From Streptomyces mangrovisoli (lineage in GTDB: Bacteria; Actinomycetota; Actinomycetes; Streptomycetales; Streptomycetaceae): a stretch of DNA of 64,000 bases. The translations under genes and the position numbers were made by a program. Below the pieces are notes generated by a model. The model was given only the letters and a program-made list of their open reading frames with translations, did not search any database and was not told the DNA's origin. Below, piece by piece: positions 37,436-51,063 of this stretch. Positions within the stretch are counted from its first letter, which is position 1. Every line of letters begins with the position of its first letter. The stretch lies in assembly GCF_000974985.2 (NCBI RefSeq), contig NZ_LAVA02000026.1, forward strand, positions 124,001 through 188,000, in the 5' to 3' direction.

Positions 37436-37807
37436 TTACTTCTCCTTCTTGGCGCCGTAGCGGCTGCGGGCCTGCTTGCGGTTCTTGACACCCTGGGTGT
37501 CGAGGGAGCCACGGATGATCTTGTAGCGAACACCCGGCAGGTCCTTCACACGGCCGCCGCGCACGAGCACGATGGAGTGCTCCTGCAGGTTGTGTCCCTC
37601 ACCCGGAATGTAAGCGGTGACCTCGATCCCGCTGGTCAGACGCACACGCGCGACCTTACGCAGGGCCGAGTTCGGCTTCTTCGGGGTGGTCGTGAACACA
37701 CGCGTGCAGACGCCACGACGCTGGGGCGAACCCTCGAGTGCGGGCGTCTTGTTCTTCTCGACCTTGTCCTGCCGGCCCTTACGGACCAGCTGCTGGATCG
37801 TAGGCAC
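37436..37807 (-). CDS. rpsL: 30S ribosomal protein S12
   Basis: A 123-residue S12 of the decoding centre. The start is GTG 37807 ([13 protein letters not shown]) with GGAGAAG upstream; a longer frame to 37936 crosses the leader hairpin and is rejected. The streptomycin-relevant lysines are wild type in [13 protein letters not shown] and [13 protein letters not shown], so no ribosomal streptomycin resistance is visible. It is the first gene of the str operon. Confidence 0.98.
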   Translation of the reverse strand: MPTIQQLVRKGRQDKVEKNKTPALEGSPQRRGVCTRVFTTTPKKPNSALRKVARVRLTSGIEVTAYIPGEGHNLQEHSIVLVRGGRVKDLPGVRYKIIRGSLDTQGVKNRKQARSRYGAKKEK

Positions 37808-37859
37808 TACTTCTCCGGTTTCTGTGTGCCGAATAGGTAAAGCTAACCTGGAACATTCG

Positions 37860-37884
37860 CCGACCCACGCGGTCGGGTGTGTCG
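37860..37884 (-). promoter_or_regulatory. Leader hairpin element shared with rpsJ
   Basis: On the transcript it reads CGACACACCCGACCGCG then TGGGTCGG, matching 24 of 25 nt of the rpsJ leader element (22939-22963). The stem is CCGACC/GGTCGG. It lies 53-77 nt upstream of the rpsL start, a position similar to that in rpsJ. Confidence 0.7.
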
Positions 37885-38001
37885 AATCCGGCAGACTCCT
37901 GCCGCGAGGCAAAAGGGCGCAGATTGCGGTGGCCACTCACAGCTCGCTATGCGGTTGAAGGCACGCACGAGAGCCAGGGCACACCCCAGGCACAAGGTCT
38001 G

Positions 38002-38030
38002 AGCGTACCTACCTCAAGAGCTACGGTCAA
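38002..38030 (-). promoter_or_regulatory. str operon (rpsL) promoter
   Basis: On the minus strand, TTGACC (38025-38030) and TACGCT (38002-38007) are separated by exactly 17 bp, a good vegetative sigma-factor (HrdB-type) promoter. The predicted start site is near 37995. Confidence 0.8.
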
Positions 38031-38204
38031 AACAAATGGGCCTCGCCCGCATCGCCGTACGGCCGGTGTCAAGACCATGCGTCGGGATCGATCTTCGAAT
38101 CCATGATTTCCGCACGTGAGTGCGGGCATGGGTGATCTCCGCCACTCTTCCGGGGGAGTGACGGCACGACATGCCGCGCGGGTTGCCGCCATGAGGGTGG
38201 AACC

Positions 38205-38900
38205 TCACCCCGCGAAGACCGCGGCCATCAGCGCCAGCACCAGGAGCAGTGCCCAGAACCCGATGGCCATCCAGCCGAGGACCAGTCCGGTGACCGCGAG
38301 CCCGTCGCCGGCCTCCGCGCCGTGCCTGATCTCGGAGCGCGCGGTGTGTCCGAGCACCACCGCCGGAATGGCCGTGAGCCCCCCGGTGGGCACGCACAGC
38401 AGCCCGCACACGAACGCCCCCACGGCCTTCCCGTTGGTCGTCGGGACCGGCTGCGGCCGGAACGTCCCCGGCACGACGGCCAGGGGCACCGTCACCGGGA
38501 CCGGCCCCTGCGGCAGATCCGCGACGATGTGCGCGAGCTCCCCGACCGTGCGGGCCGCGTAGGCGCGGGCCACCCGTTTCTCGAACTCGGGCTGCTCCAG
38601 CCGTCCTTCGCCGTAGCCGGCCCTGAGCACGTCCACCGCGCGCTCGCGGTCGGCGTGCGAGGCCAGCATCGACGGCGCGGCCGGCGGGCCGCCCTGCCCG
38701 GCCCACGGCTGCACCGGACCCGGCCCCTGCGACCACAGCGGCAGGCCCGGCCCGGCCGCGTACGGGCCCGGCCCGGCCGCGCGGTACGGCTGCCCGGCCG
38801 CGCGGTACGGCCGGCCCTGCGGCGCGTACGGCTGGTCGTACGGCCGGTACGGCTCGTCGTACGGCCGGTCGTCCGGCGATGTCGACGACGGTTCGGACAC
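38205..38900 (-). CDS. DUF1707 and DUF4190 domain membrane protein
   Basis: A 231-residue protein. The Pro/Tyr/Gly-rich N-terminus (about 1-75) has repeated PYRA/PYAxG-type units. Next comes a DUF1707 domain (about 80-130: SHADRERAVDVLRAGYGEGR...GELAHIVADLP). Two membrane helices of a DUF4190-type region (about 160-229) close the protein. GTG 38900 has GGGAGG upstream and was chosen over longer frames. The function is unknown; DUF1707 proteins are abundant in actinomycetes. It stands alone between rpoC and rpsL. Confidence 0.85.
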   Translation of the reverse strand: MSEPSSTSPDDRPYDEPYRPYDQPYAPQGRPYRAAGQPYRAAGPGPYAAGPGLPLWSQGPGPVQPWAGQGGPPAAPSMLASHADRERAVDVLRAGYGEGRLEQPEFEKRVARAYAARTVGELAHIVADLPQGPVPVTVPLAVVPGTFRPQPVPTTNGKAVGAFVCGLLCVPTGGLTAIPAVVLGHTARSEIRHGAEAGDGLAVTGLVLGWMAIGFWALLLVLALMAAVFAG

Positions 38901-39020
38901 GGAGCACCTCCCCCAGGAACCCCCGAGTTCCTTCCATGATGCGCCAAGTGGGCAATTACGGCACATGGGTTGGCCAGGACGCGCCCAGGGGCCGGCCCGG
39001 GAGGCCCAGGACACGCCGAA

Positions 39021-39048
39021 GGGCGGCCACCCCGGAAGGTGACCGCCC
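39021..39048 (-). terminator. Terminator hairpin after rpoC
   Basis: GGGCGG (39021-39026) pairs with CCGCCC (39043-39048), and after one mismatch CAC/GTG continues the stem. It lies 23 bp beyond the rpoC stop. Confidence 0.7.
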
Positions 39049-39070
39049 ATCGGTTCAAACAGATACCCGC

Positions 39071-42970
<3,900 letters not shown>

Positions 42971-43028
42971 TATGCGTCAATCCCTCTCAGGGTTGTAAGT
43001 CTTGGGGTCTGATACGGGGGTCCTGGGG

Positions 43029-43063
43029 CCGGCCGGAGGTTCCTCACCAGTTCCTCCGGCCGG
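43029..43063 (-). promoter_or_regulatory. Perfect 11-bp hairpin between rpoB and rpoC
   Basis: CCGGCCGGAGG (43029-43039) pairs fully with CCTCCGGCCGG (43053-43063) around 13 nt. It starts 7 nt beyond the rpoB stop, without a U-tract. Because rpoC must be transcribed through it, processing or mRNA stabilisation is more likely than termination. Confidence 0.55.
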
Positions 43064-43070
43064 ACTCCCG

Positions 43071-46000
43071 TCAGACCTCTTCGACGCTGCTCGGCTCGCG
43101 CCGGGACAGGTCGATGCCGAGCTCCTCCGCCGCGCGGAAGACGTCCTCGTCGGTGTCACGCATCTCGATGGACATACCGTCGCTGGACAGCACCTCCACG
43201 TTCAGGCAGAGCGACTGCATCTCCTTGATGAGCACCTTGAAGGACTCGGGGATGCCGGGCTCCGGGATGTTCTCGCCCTTGACGATGGCCTCGTAGACCT
43301 TCACGCGGCCGGTGACGTCGTCGGACTTGATCGTCAGCAGCTCCTGGAGGGCGTACGCGGCGCCGTAGGCCTCGAGGGCCCACACCTCCATCTCGCCGAA
43401 CCGCTGGCCACCGAACTGGGCCTTACCACCCAGCGGCTGCTGGGTGATCATCGAGTACGGGCCGGTCGAACGGGCGTGCAGCTTGTCGTCGACCAGGTGG
43501 TGGAGCTTCAGGATGTACATGTAGCCGACCGAGATCGGGTCCGGGAACGGCTCACCGCTGCGGCCGTCGAACAGCCGCGCCTTGCCGGTCGGGAGCACCA
43601 TGCGCTCGCCGTCGCGGTTCGGGATGGTGTGCTGGAGCAGACCCGCGAGCCCGTCCTCGCGCGCACCGTCGAAGACGGGGGTGGCGACGTTCGTGCCCGG
43701 GTCGACCTGGTCGGCGCCGATCGCCTGGAGGCGCTGGGCCCACTCGTCCGCGAGGCCGGAGACGTCCCAGCCGCGGCTGGCGAGCCAGCCGAGGTGGATC
43801 TCCAGGACCTGTCCCGGGTTCATTCGGGACGGGACACCCAGCGGGTTGAGGATGATGTCGACCGGGGTGCCGTCCTCCAGGAACGGCATGTCCTCGATCG
43901 GCAGGATCTTGGAGATGACGCCCTTGTTGCCGTGACGGCCGGCGAGCTTGTCACCGTCGGTGATCTTGCGCTTCTGCGCCACGTACACGCGCACCAGCTG
44001 GTTGACACCGGGGGGAAGCTCGTCGCCCTCCTCGCGGTCGAAGACGCGCACGCCGATGACCTTGCCGGTCTCGCCGTGCGGCACCTTCAGCGAGGTGTCG
44101 CGGACCTCACGGGCCTTCTCGCCGAAGATCGCGCGCAGCAGGCGCTCCTCGGGGGTCAGCTCGGTCTCACCCTTCGGGGTCACCTTGCCGACGAGGATGT
44201 CGCCGGCGATGACCTCGGCACCGATGCGGATGATGCCGCGCTCGTCGAGGTCGGCGAGGACCTCCTCGGAGACGTTCGGGATGTCCCGGGTGATCTCCTC
44301 GGGGCCGAGCTTGGTGTCACGGGCGTCGACCTCGTGCTCCTCGATGTGGATCGAGGAGAGGACGTCGTCCTGCACGAGGCGCTGCGACAGGATGATCGCG
44401 TCCTCGTAGTTGTGACCCTCCCACGGCATGAACGCCACGAGCAGGTTCTTGCCCAGGGCCATCTCGCCGTTCTCGGTGGCCGGACCGTCCGCGAGCACCT
44501 GGCCCGTGATGATCCGGTCGCCCTCGTTGACGACGACCTTCTGGTTGACCGAGGTGCCCTGGTTGGACCGGGAGAACTTGTGCAGGCGGTACGTGATGTA
44601 CGTGCCGTCGTCGTTCGCGGTGGTGATGTAGTCGGCCGAGACCTCCTGCACCACACCGTCCTTCTCGGCCTTGACCACGTCGCCGGCGTCGACGGCGGAG
44701 CGGTACTCCATGCCGGTGCCGACGAGCGGGGCCTCGCTCTTGATGAGGGGCACGGCCTGACGCATCATGTTCGCGCCCATGAGGGCACGGTTGGCGTCGT
44801 CGTGCTCGAGGAACGGGATCATGGCGGTCGCGACCGACACCATCTGGCGCGGCGAGACGTCCATGTAGTCCACGTCGTCACCGGCGACGTAGTCGACCTC
44901 GCCGCCACGGCGGCGGACCAGCACGCGCGCCTCGGAGAAGCGCAGCTCGTCGGTCAGACCGGCGTTGGCCTGGGCGATGACGAATCGGTCCTCTTCGTCG
45001 GCGGTCAGGTAGTCCACCTCGTCGGTGACCTGGCCGTCGACGACCTTGCGGTACGGCGTCTCGACGAAACCGAACGCGTTGACCCGGCCGTAGGAGGCGA
45101 GCGAGCCGATCAGACCGATGTTCGGGCCTTCGGGCGTCTCGATCGGGCACATGCGGCCGTAGTGCGAGGGGTGCACGTCACGGACCTCGAAGCCGGCCCG
45201 CTCACGGGAGAGACCACCCGGGCCAAGAGCCGACAGACGGCGCTTGTGGGTGAGACCCGACAGCGGGTTGTTCTGGTCCATGAACTGCGACAGCTGGCTG
45301 GTGCCGAAGAACTCCTTGATGGAGGCGACGACCGGCCGGATGTTGATCAGGGTCTGCGGCGTGATCGCCTCGACGTCCTGCGTGGTCATACGCTCGCGGA
45401 CGACGCGCTCCATACGCGCCAGGCCGGTGCGGACCTGGTTCTGGATGAGCTCGCCGACGCTGCGCAGACGACGGTTGCCGAAGTGGTCGATGTCGTCGGT
45501 CTCGACGACGATCATCTCGCCGGAGTCCCCGGTCGTCTCGGTCTCGCCGGCGTGCAGCTTGACCAGGTACTTGATCGTCGAGATGACGTCCTCGACGGTC
45601 AGGATGCCCGCGTCGAGCGGGGCGTCGGCGCCCAGCTTCTTGTTGACCTTGTAGCGGCCGACCTTGGCCAGGTCGTAGCGCTTGGGGTTGAAGTAGAGGT
45701 TCTCGAGCAGCGTCTGCGCGGCCTCACGCGTGGGGGGCTCGCCCGGACGCAGCTTGCGGTAGATGTCGAGCAGCGCGTCGTCCTGGCCCTGGGTGTGGTC
45801 CTTCTCCAGGGTGGCGCGCATCGACTCGTACTCGCCGAACTCCTCGAGGATCTGCTCGGTGGTCCAGCCGAGCGCCTTGAGCAGGACGGTGACGGACTGC
45901 TTGCGCTTGCGGTCGATGCGGACACCGACCATGTCGCGCTTGTCGATCTCCATCTCCAGCCAGGCACCCCGGGAGGGGATGATCTTGGCCGAGAAGATGT

Positions 46001-46556
46001 CCTTGTCGGACGTCTTGTCGATGCTGGAGTCGAAGTAGACACCGGGCGAACGGACCAGCTGCGACACCACGACACGCTCGGTGCCGTTGATGACGAACGT
46101 GCCCTTGTTCGTCATGAGCGGGAAGTCGCCCATGAAGACCGTCTGGGACTTGATCTCGCCGGTCTCGTTGTTGGTGAACTCGGCCGTCACGAAGAGGGGC
46201 GCGGCGTACGTGAAGTCGCGCTCCTTGCACTCGTCGATCGAGTTCTTCGGCGGCTCGAAACGGTGGTCGCGGAACGTCAGCGACATCGACCCGGAGAAGT
46301 CCTCGATCGGGGAGATCTCCTCGAAGATCTCCTCGAGGCCGGACTTGGTGGGGACGTCCTGACCGTTCTCGAGAGCCTCCTCGACCCGACTCTGCCAGGC
46401 GGTGTTGCCGAGCAGCCAGTCAAAGCTCTCGGTCTGCAGCGCGAGCAGGTTCGGAACCTCGAGAGGCTCCTTGATCTTTGCAAAGGAGATGCGCAGCGGG
46501 GCGGTGCTGGCGGCATTGTTCGTATTCGCGGTCGAGGCAGTGCGCGAGGCGGCCAA
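43071..46556 (-). CDS. rpoB: DNA-directed RNA polymerase beta subunit
   Basis: A 1161-residue beta subunit. The start was placed at TTG 46556 because GGAAGGA lies about 7 nt upstream and this gives the length known for Streptomyces RpoB; a longer frame begins at 46586. The rifampicin-binding region ([20 protein letters not shown] and the following [10 protein letters not shown]) is wild type. The conserved [16 protein letters not shown] and [18 protein letters not shown] blocks are present. It has its own promoter (46742-46770) downstream of rplL. Confidence 0.98.
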   Translation of the reverse strand: MAASRTASTANTNNAASTAPLRISFAKIKEPLEVPNLLALQTESFDWLLGNTAWQSRVEEALENGQDVPTKSGLEEIFEEISPIEDFSGSMSLTFRDHRFEPPKNSIDECKERDFTYAAPLFVTAEFTNNETGEIKSQTVFMGDFPLMTNKGTFVINGTERVVVSQLVRSPGVYFDSSIDKTSDKDIFSAKIIPSRGAWLEMEIDKRDMVGVRIDRKRKQSVTVLLKALGWTTEQILEEFGEYESMRATLEKDHTQGQDDALLDIYRKLRPGEPPTREAAQTLLENLYFNPKRYDLAKVGRYKVNKKLGADAPLDAGILTVEDVISTIKYLVKLHAGETETTGDSGEMIVVETDDIDHFGNRRLRSVGELIQNQVRTGLARMERVVRERMTTQDVEAITPQTLINIRPVVASIKEFFGTSQLSQFMDQNNPLSGLTHKRRLSALGPGGLSRERAGFEVRDVHPSHYGRMCPIETPEGPNIGLIGSLASYGRVNAFGFVETPYRKVVDGQVTDEVDYLTADEEDRFVIAQANAGLTDELRFSEARVLVRRRGGEVDYVAGDDVDYMDVSPRQMVSVATAMIPFLEHDDANRALMGANMMRQAVPLIKSEAPLVGTGMEYRSAVDAGDVVKAEKDGVVQEVSADYITTANDDGTYITYRLHKFSRSNQGTSVNQKVVVNEGDRIITGQVLADGPATENGEMALGKNLLVAFMPWEGHNYEDAIILSQRLVQDDVLSSIHIEEHEVDARDTKLGPEEITRDIPNVSEEVLADLDERGIIRIGAEVIAGDILVGKVTPKGETELTPEERLLRAIFGEKAREVRDTSLKVPHGETGKVIGVRVFDREEGDELPPGVNQLVRVYVAQKRKITDGDKLAGRHGNKGVISKILPIEDMPFLEDGTPVDIILNPLGVPSRMNPGQVLEIHLGWLASRGWDVSGLADEWAQRLQAIGADQVDPGTNVATPVFDGAREDGLAGLLQHTIPNRDGERMVLPTGKARLFDGRSGEPFPDPISVGYMYILKLHHLVDDKLHARSTGPYSMITQQPLGGKAQFGGQRFGEMEVWALEAYGAAYALQELLTIKSDDVTGRVKVYEAIVKGENIPEPGIPESFKVLIKEMQSLCLNVEVLSSDGMSIEMRDTDEDVFRAAEELGIDLSRREPSSVEEV

Positions 46557-47062
46557 GAGGGGGTCCTTCCGAGGGCTCGGACTCACTACGCGCGTACCGG
46601 CCCCCCACCGTCCGCATCGCGGCCGACGGCACCCGATCCGGCCGAAGAGGCCAGGTGAGATGCGGTCCGGTCGACAATGCCGAGGCGAGGGCAGACCCCT
46701 GGTGACGGGCAGGGGACAGCTAACAGGCAGCGCAAAGGGTCAGTGTAGCCACTTGGCACACTGATGTCCAGCCCCGGTTTTCAACCCAACTCCAGGGATC
46801 CCTCGTTGTTGTCAACGCCTGCGGCATGCCTGCCTTCAACGCACGGTGATACTGCCCTCTTCGCCGTCGATCCATGCCTCGGATTCGGATCCTTGTGACG
46901 ACGCGTCCTGAGAATTGCGCGCTGCGTGCGGTTCGTCAAGGCCCCCCTACTCACCCCCTGCCCGAACCAGGACGAACAGGGGTGTCCGGAGACACGACGA
47001 AGATCACCATACCCCCCGCCGTCACGGTGCAGGGTGACCGTGGTCGCGCCCCCCGGGAACGC
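46557..47062 (-). promoter_or_regulatory. rpoB upstream region
   Basis: This is about 500 bp with no credible gene. It contains the rpoB promoter (46742-46770) and a leader of roughly 180 nt. The part from 46,800 to 47,062 shows no further recognisable element. Confidence 0.7.
46742..46770 (-). promoter_or_regulatory. rpoB promoter
   Basis: On the minus strand, TGGACA (46765-46770) and TACACT (46742-46747) are separated by exactly 17 bp, close to the vegetative consensus. The transcript would start near 46735, about 180 nt before the TTG start codon. Confidence 0.8.
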
Positions 47063-47098
47063 GAAAGAGCGACCACCCGGATGGATGATCGCTCTTTC
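47063..47098 (-). terminator. Terminator/attenuator after rplL
   Basis: GAAAGAGCGA (47063-47072) pairs fully with TCGCTCTTTC (47089-47098). A small inner CCA/TGG stem sits in the loop. It lies 60 bp past rplL and separates rplJL from rpoBC. Confidence 0.75.
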
Positions 47099-47158
47099 TC
47101 GCTCGCGCGTTACAGGCCCGTCAGGACCCGCTGAAGGCCGTCAGGCCTTCGTGAGGTG

Positions 47159-47539
47159 TTACTTGACCTCGACGGCCGCACCGGCGCCCTTGAGGGCCTC
47201 GGCGGCCTTCTCGGCGGCGTCCTTGGCGACCTTCTCGAGGACGGGCTTCGGGGCGCCGTCCACGAGGTCCTTGGCCTCCTTGAGACCCAGGGAGGTGAGC
47301 TCGCGCACGACCTTGATGACCTGGATCTTCTTGTCGCCGGCACCGGTGAGGATGACGTCGAACTCGTCCTTCTCCTCCTCGGCCTCGGCGGCGGCGGCCG
47401 GACCGGCCGGGCCCGCGACGGCGACGGCCGCGGCGGCGGTGACGTCGAACTTCTCCTCGAACGCCTTCACGAACTCGGAGAGCTGGATGAGGGTCATGCC
47501 CTCGAACTCGGCGAGCAGTTCGTCCTGGGTGAGAGCCAT
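47159..47539 (-). CDS. rplL: 50S ribosomal protein L7/L12
   Basis: A 126-residue stalk protein. The N-terminal dimerisation/L10-binding domain is about 1-35. An Ala/Gly/Pro hinge (about 38-55) follows, and the C-terminal domain contains [20 protein letters not shown] and [17 protein letters not shown], which recruit translation factors. It lies 124 bp after rplJ. Confidence 0.98.
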   Translation of the reverse strand: MALTQDELLAEFEGMTLIQLSEFVKAFEEKFDVTAAAAVAVAGPAGPAAAAEAEEEKDEFDVILTGAGDKKIQVIKVVRELTSLGLKEAKDLVDGAPKPVLEKVAKDAAEKAAEALKGAGAAVEVK

Positions 47540-47663
47540 GATGGCTTCCCTTCGCTAAATCGGCTGGTGCCGGATGTACATGTATGGCGGGCGTACGTTC
47601 GGCCCGCTACGACCTCCGCCCCGGGCAAGGAGCCTTCGGGCGGCGGTCATTTCGCGAGCCGAG

Positions 47664-48194
47664 TTACTCGGCACCGCCCTGCTCGTCGACCTTGGCGCGC
47701 AGCGCGTCCACGGTGCGGACGAGCTTCGAGGGGAGCGCCTGGAAGAGCTGCGCAGCCTGCGTCTGCTTGCCCTTCATGGCGCCCGCCAGCTTGGCGAGCA
47801 GAACCTCGCGGGACTCGAGGTCCGCAAGCTTCTTGATCTCGTCGGCGGACAGCGCCTTGCCGTCAAGGACACCGCCCTTGATGACGAGGTTCGGGTTGTC
47901 CTTGGCGAAGTCACGAAGACCCTTCGCCGACTCCACCGGGTCACCGGTGACGAAGGCGACCGCCGTCGGACCGTTGAACAGGTCGTCGAGCGTCGTGATC
48001 CCGGCCTCGTTGGCCGCAATCTTGGTCAGCGTGTTCTTCACCACGGCGTACTGGGCGTTCTCACCGAGCGAACGACGCAGCGTCTTGAGCTGCGCCACGG
48101 TGAGACCCCGGTACTCGGTCAGCACGGCGGCGTTCGAGCTACGGAACTGCTCCGTCAGCTCGGCTACCGCGGCAGCCTTGTCGGGCCTTGCCAT
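47664..48194 (-). CDS. rplJ: 50S ribosomal protein L10
   Basis: A 176-residue L10 that anchors L7/L12 to the 50S stalk base. ATG 48194 ([20 protein letters not shown]) is the family start; a longer frame to 48401 runs through the leader hairpin. [15 protein letters not shown] and [15 protein letters not shown] are conserved. It is preceded by an attenuator-like hairpin. Confidence 0.97.
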   Translation of the reverse strand: MARPDKAAAVAELTEQFRSSNAAVLTEYRGLTVAQLKTLRRSLGENAQYAVVKNTLTKIAANEAGITTLDDLFNGPTAVAFVTGDPVESAKGLRDFAKDNPNLVIKGGVLDGKALSADEIKKLADLESREVLLAKLAGAMKGKQTQAAQLFQALPSKLVRTVDALRAKVDEQGGAE

Positions 48195-48505
48195 AGAGCG
48201 TCGGCCTCCTTCCGGGTGATGGGACCGCTCGGAAGGGACTGAACAAACAAAACGCCCCGGCGCAGGCGCACGGGGCGTAGCTCGACCGTTGTTCACACGC
48301 CTGTGGGGGCGGCGATCTCCGGGAGCACTTCCACTGACACCTGCGCGGGTCGTCCACTGTTCAGCGGATCCTTCGGCTACCGCACCCTCTTGCGAGAACA
48401 CGGCAACGACCAGCGGTCTTTGGCTTCAGAAGGAGAGTACGTGAACGGGGCGCCGTCGAGCAAATCCGCCCGTACGGCGCCACCGCGACGACGTTTTCGG
48501 CGGGA
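48195..48505 (-). promoter_or_regulatory. rplJ leader region
   Basis: This is 311 bp without a gene between the lipoprotein gene and rplJ, both leftward. It contains the hairpin with U-tract at 48241-48278 and should contain the rplJ promoter upstream of it. I found no convincing -35/-10 pair. In other bacteria L10-L12 binds its own leader; a similar site cannot be proven by eye. Confidence 0.55.
48241..48278 (-). terminator. Attenuator-like hairpin in the rplJ leader
   Basis: ACGCCCCG (48252-48259) pairs fully with CGGGGCGT (48271-48278), with an inner GCG/CGC stem. On the transcript it is followed by UUUUGUUUGUU (plus-strand 48242-48252), the best U-tract in the window. It ends about 47 nt before the rplJ start. 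Confidence 0.75.
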
Positions 48506-49429
48506 TCAGGAGGCGCTGGTGCCCGAGCCCGAACTCGCGTCGCCCTGGTTGACCAGCTTCGTGAAGTCCACCGTGTCGCCCGCCGGGGGCTTCTGCACCG
48601 AGACCTTCACGCCGTAGTGGCTGTAGTACGCCGTCTGGGTCATCAGACCGGCCGTCATCTCCGCCCGCTCGGTCTTCTTCACCAGCAGGTCGTCGCCGTT
48701 GACCCAGATGTCGATCTGCTCGGTGCTCACCCCGGCCTGGGTCAGCTGCTCCTTGAGGGCCTTCAGCTGGGCGGCGCTGAGATCGGAGTTCTTGCCCGCC
48801 AGGTCCGCGACGTCCACCGTGCCGGAGTAGTGCGTGGTGTCCTGGCCGCGCACCGTGGCCGTGCCGACCTTCTGGACGTCCCCGGAGGCGAGCAGCAGCT
48901 TCACCGACTGGTTCGGCGTGGTGTTCTGCATCTGGTCCTTGAGATACGCCCCCGAGCTGCCGGCGAGCGCCTCCAGGTCGTCGTAGCCGTAGCGCACCCA
49001 GTGCTTGCCGCCGGCCTGCTGGGCGAAGACGTCGCCCATCTTCGCGTAGTAGGCGTCGGGCAGGTAGCGCGCCTGCATGGTGTCGCTGCCGAGCTTGCGC
49101 ATCGTCTCGGCCGTCGTACCACCCGTGTAGGTGATGGTGAGCGCGCCGGTGACGCCGTCGCCCCAGGCGAGGGAGCCGTCGCCGGTCATGGACATCACCG
49201 AGCCGATGCTGGTCGTCGACTCGACCTCGGCGGAGTCCGCCTGGTCGGTGGAGTGCTCCGCAGAGCGCAGCGCGGCGATCGGGCTCACATGCGTGGTGCC
49301 CCGGTGCACCGCCTTGTCGTCCGCGGCCTTTCCGGAGCCCCCCGAGGAGGAGTTGCATGCGGCCACCCCGGTCAGCGCGGTCCCCACCGCGATCGACAGG
49401 GCCATCCCCCGCACGGTCGTGCTCTTCAT
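48506..49429 (-). CDS. Secreted lipoprotein of LppX/LprG-like type
   Basis: A 307-residue lipoprotein. The signal peptide (about 1-24) ends in the lipobox VAAC, followed by a Ser/Gly linker. The mature part (SMTGDGSLAWGDGVTGALTI ... IDIWVNGDDLLVKKTERAEM) resembles mycobacterial LppX/LprG-type lipid-binding lipoproteins. ATG 49429 was chosen over a GTG at 49438; the difference is three residues. A lipoprotein at this spot beside rplJ is typical of Streptomyces. The ligand is unknown. Confidence 0.85.
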   Translation of the reverse strand: MKSTTVRGMALSIAVGTALTGVAACNSSSGGSGKAADDKAVHRGTTHVSPIAALRSAEHSTDQADSAEVESTTSIGSVMSMTGDGSLAWGDGVTGALTITYTGGTTAETMRKLGSDTMQARYLPDAYYAKMGDVFAQQAGGKHWVRYGYDDLEALAGSSGAYLKDQMQNTTPNQSVKLLLASGDVQKVGTATVRGQDTTHYSGTVDVADLAGKNSDLSAAQLKALKEQLTQAGVSTEQIDIWVNGDDLLVKKTERAEMTAGLMTQTAYYSHYGVKVSVQKPPAGDTVDFTKLVNQGDASSGSGTSAS

Positions 49430-49548
49430 CCGTCCCACCCCTATGCATTCGCTGTGCCACGCAGGTTAATCGCGGGCACTGACATCACGCGCGCCCATTA
49501 ACGCCCGGCTGCCCGGCCGCCGTTCACGGCGGGCGCACAACGAAAAGA

Positions 49549-49581
49549 CGGGCCCCGCACCGGTGAAGGTTGCGGGGCCCG
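49549..49581 (-). terminator. Terminator after rplA
   Basis: CGGGCCCCGCA pairs fully with TGCGGGGCCCG around 11 nt. A U-rich stretch follows in either direction, so it may act both ways. It lies about 50 bp past rplA. Confidence 0.85.
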
Positions 49582-49629
49582 CCTCTTTTTGACGCGTTCC
49601 TGACGCGGCTACCTGGGTGAGCGCGGGGC

Positions 49630-50361
49630 TCAGACGGCGGCCGGGTCCTCCTCGACGAGGAGGTTACGGGTGCGGTTCGGGTCGACCTGGATGCCGGGGC
49701 CCATCGTGGTGCTGATGGCGGCCTTCTTGATGTAGCGACCCTTGGCGGCGGACGGCTTCAGACGGAGGATCTCCTCCAGCGCGGCGCCGTAGTTCTCCAC
49801 CAGCTTGTCGTCGTCGAACGACGTCTTGCCGATGATGAAGTGCAGGTTCGAGTGCTTGTCGACGCGGAACTCGATCTTGCCGCCCTTGATCTCGTTGACG
49901 GCCTTCGCCACGTCGGGGGTGACGGTGCCCGTCTTCGGGTTCGGCATCAGACCACGGGGGCCGAGGACGCGGCCGAGGCGGCCGACCTTGCCCATGAGGT
50001 CCGGGGTGGCGACGACGGCGTCGAACTCGTTCAGGCGCTGGCCCTTGGAGATCTCGTCGATGAGCTCGTCGGAGCCGACGATGTCGGCGCCCGCGGCACG
50101 CGCGGCCTCGGCACGGTCACCGGTCGCGAAGACCAGGACCCGGGCGGTCTTACCGGTGCCGTGCGGGAGGTTCACGGTGCCACGGACCATCTGGTCGGCC
50201 TTGCGCGGGTCGACACCCAGGCGGAAGGCGACCTCGACGGTGCCGTCGAACTTGGTCGTGGAGGTCTCCTTGGCGAGACGGACGGCCTCGAGCGGGGCGT
50301 ACTGCTTCTCCCGGTCGACCTTGGCGTCCGCAGCGCGGAGAGCCTTGCTGCGCTTGCTCAC
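49630..50361 (-). CDS. rplA: 50S ribosomal protein L1
   Basis: A 243-residue L1 of the tRNA-exit stalk. [20 protein letters not shown], the signature region [20 protein letters not shown] and [17 protein letters not shown] are conserved. In other bacteria L1 represses its own rplKA message. It follows rplK by 99 bp. Confidence 0.98.
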   Translation of the reverse strand: MSKRSKALRAADAKVDREKQYAPLEAVRLAKETSTTKFDGTVEVAFRLGVDPRKADQMVRGTVNLPHGTGKTARVLVFATGDRAEAARAAGADIVGSDELIDEISKGQRLNEFDAVVATPDLMGKVGRLGRVLGPRGLMPNPKTGTVTPDVAKAVNEIKGGKIEFRVDKHSNLHFIIGKTSFDDDKLVENYGAALEEILRLKPSAAKGRYIKKAAISTTMGPGIQVDPNRTRNLLVEEDPAAV

Positions 50362-50460
50362 TATCTGCTCCTGTGTGTGCTGTAAGGAGTCGTGGGTGTA
50401 CGGGCCGAGCAGGCCCTGCCACGCGCGGCCCTACGGGGCCGCATGACTACTGGTGTGGGC

Positions 50461-50895
50461 TCAGCCCTCGACGACGATGCCCATGGAACGCGCGGTGCCG
50501 GCGATGATCTTCGACGCGGCGTCCAGGTCATTGGCGTTGAGGTCGGGGAGCTTGGTCGTCGCGATCTCGCGGACCTGCGCCTCGGTGATCTTGGCGACCT
50601 TGGTCTTGTGGGGCTCGCCGGAGCCCTTCTCGACACCAGCGGCCTTGAGGATCATCTTCGCGGCCGGCGGCGTCTTGGTGATGAAGGTGAAGGTGCGGTC
50701 CTCGTAGACCGTGATCTCCACCGGGATCACCCAGCCACGCTGCGACTCGGTCGCGGCGTTGTAGGCCTTGCAGAACTCCATGATGTTGACGCCGTGCTGA
50801 CCGAGCGCGGGGCCGACCGGCGGGGCGGGGTTCGCCGCACCGGCGTTGATCTGGAGCTTGATGAGCCCCGTGACCTTCTTCTTCTTGGGAGGCAT
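50461..50895 (-). CDS. rplK: 50S ribosomal protein L11
   Basis: A 144-residue L11 of the GTPase-associated centre. ATG 50895 gives [20 protein letters not shown]; an in-frame extension to 50994 is not plausible. The thiostrepton-binding N-terminal domain ([20 protein letters not shown]) has the normal proline residues. In streptomycetes L11 also affects the RelA response. It follows a strong nusG terminator, so it probably starts from its own promoter. Confidence 0.98.
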   Translation of the reverse strand: MPPKKKKVTGLIKLQINAGAANPAPPVGPALGQHGVNIMEFCKAYNAATESQRGWVIPVEITVYEDRTFTFITKTPPAAKMILKAAGVEKGSGEPHKTKVAKITEAQVREIATTKLPDLNANDLDAASKIIAGTARSMGIVVEG

Positions 50896-51001
50896 AGCTC
50901 TCCGGGTCCTTTCGGTTCGGGTCCTGCCTGCTTCCGGGGAGCACCCGAACGCAGGCATACCGCACAACGATAACGGGTATGGATGCGCGGCCAAAAACCG
51001 A

Positions 51002-51038
51002 GCAGGTCAGACCGGGCGTGAGCCCCTGTCTGACCTGC
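51002..51038 (-). terminator. nusG terminator
   Basis: GCAGGTCAGAC (51002-51012) pairs fully with GTCTGACCTGC (51028-51038). On the transcript it is followed by UCGGUUUUUGG. It is a strong intrinsic terminator between nusG and rplK. Confidence 0.9.
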
Positions 51039-51063
51039 GCGGAAGCAGTTCGTCCAGAAAGTG

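Larger units (their letters stand above)
37808..38204 (-). promoter_or_regulatory. rpsL leader and promoter region
   Basis: This 397-bp gene-free stretch contains the str operon promoter (38002-38030) and a leader of about 190 nt with the element shared with rpsJ (37860-37884). Near its right end is a short hairpin CCGCAC/GTGCGG (38110-38125) that could terminate the upstream DUF1707 gene. Confidence 0.7.

Noticed and set aside
37808..37936. N-terminal extension of S12 and a similar open frame upstream of rpsJ as coding sequence
   Set aside because: Both share a PTAWVGE-type translation only because they contain the same RNA hairpin element; the family proteins start downstream at good initiation signals.
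43071..46556. Possible rifampicin-resistance change in rpoB
   Set aside because: The cluster I region reads as wild type at the positions usually mutated.
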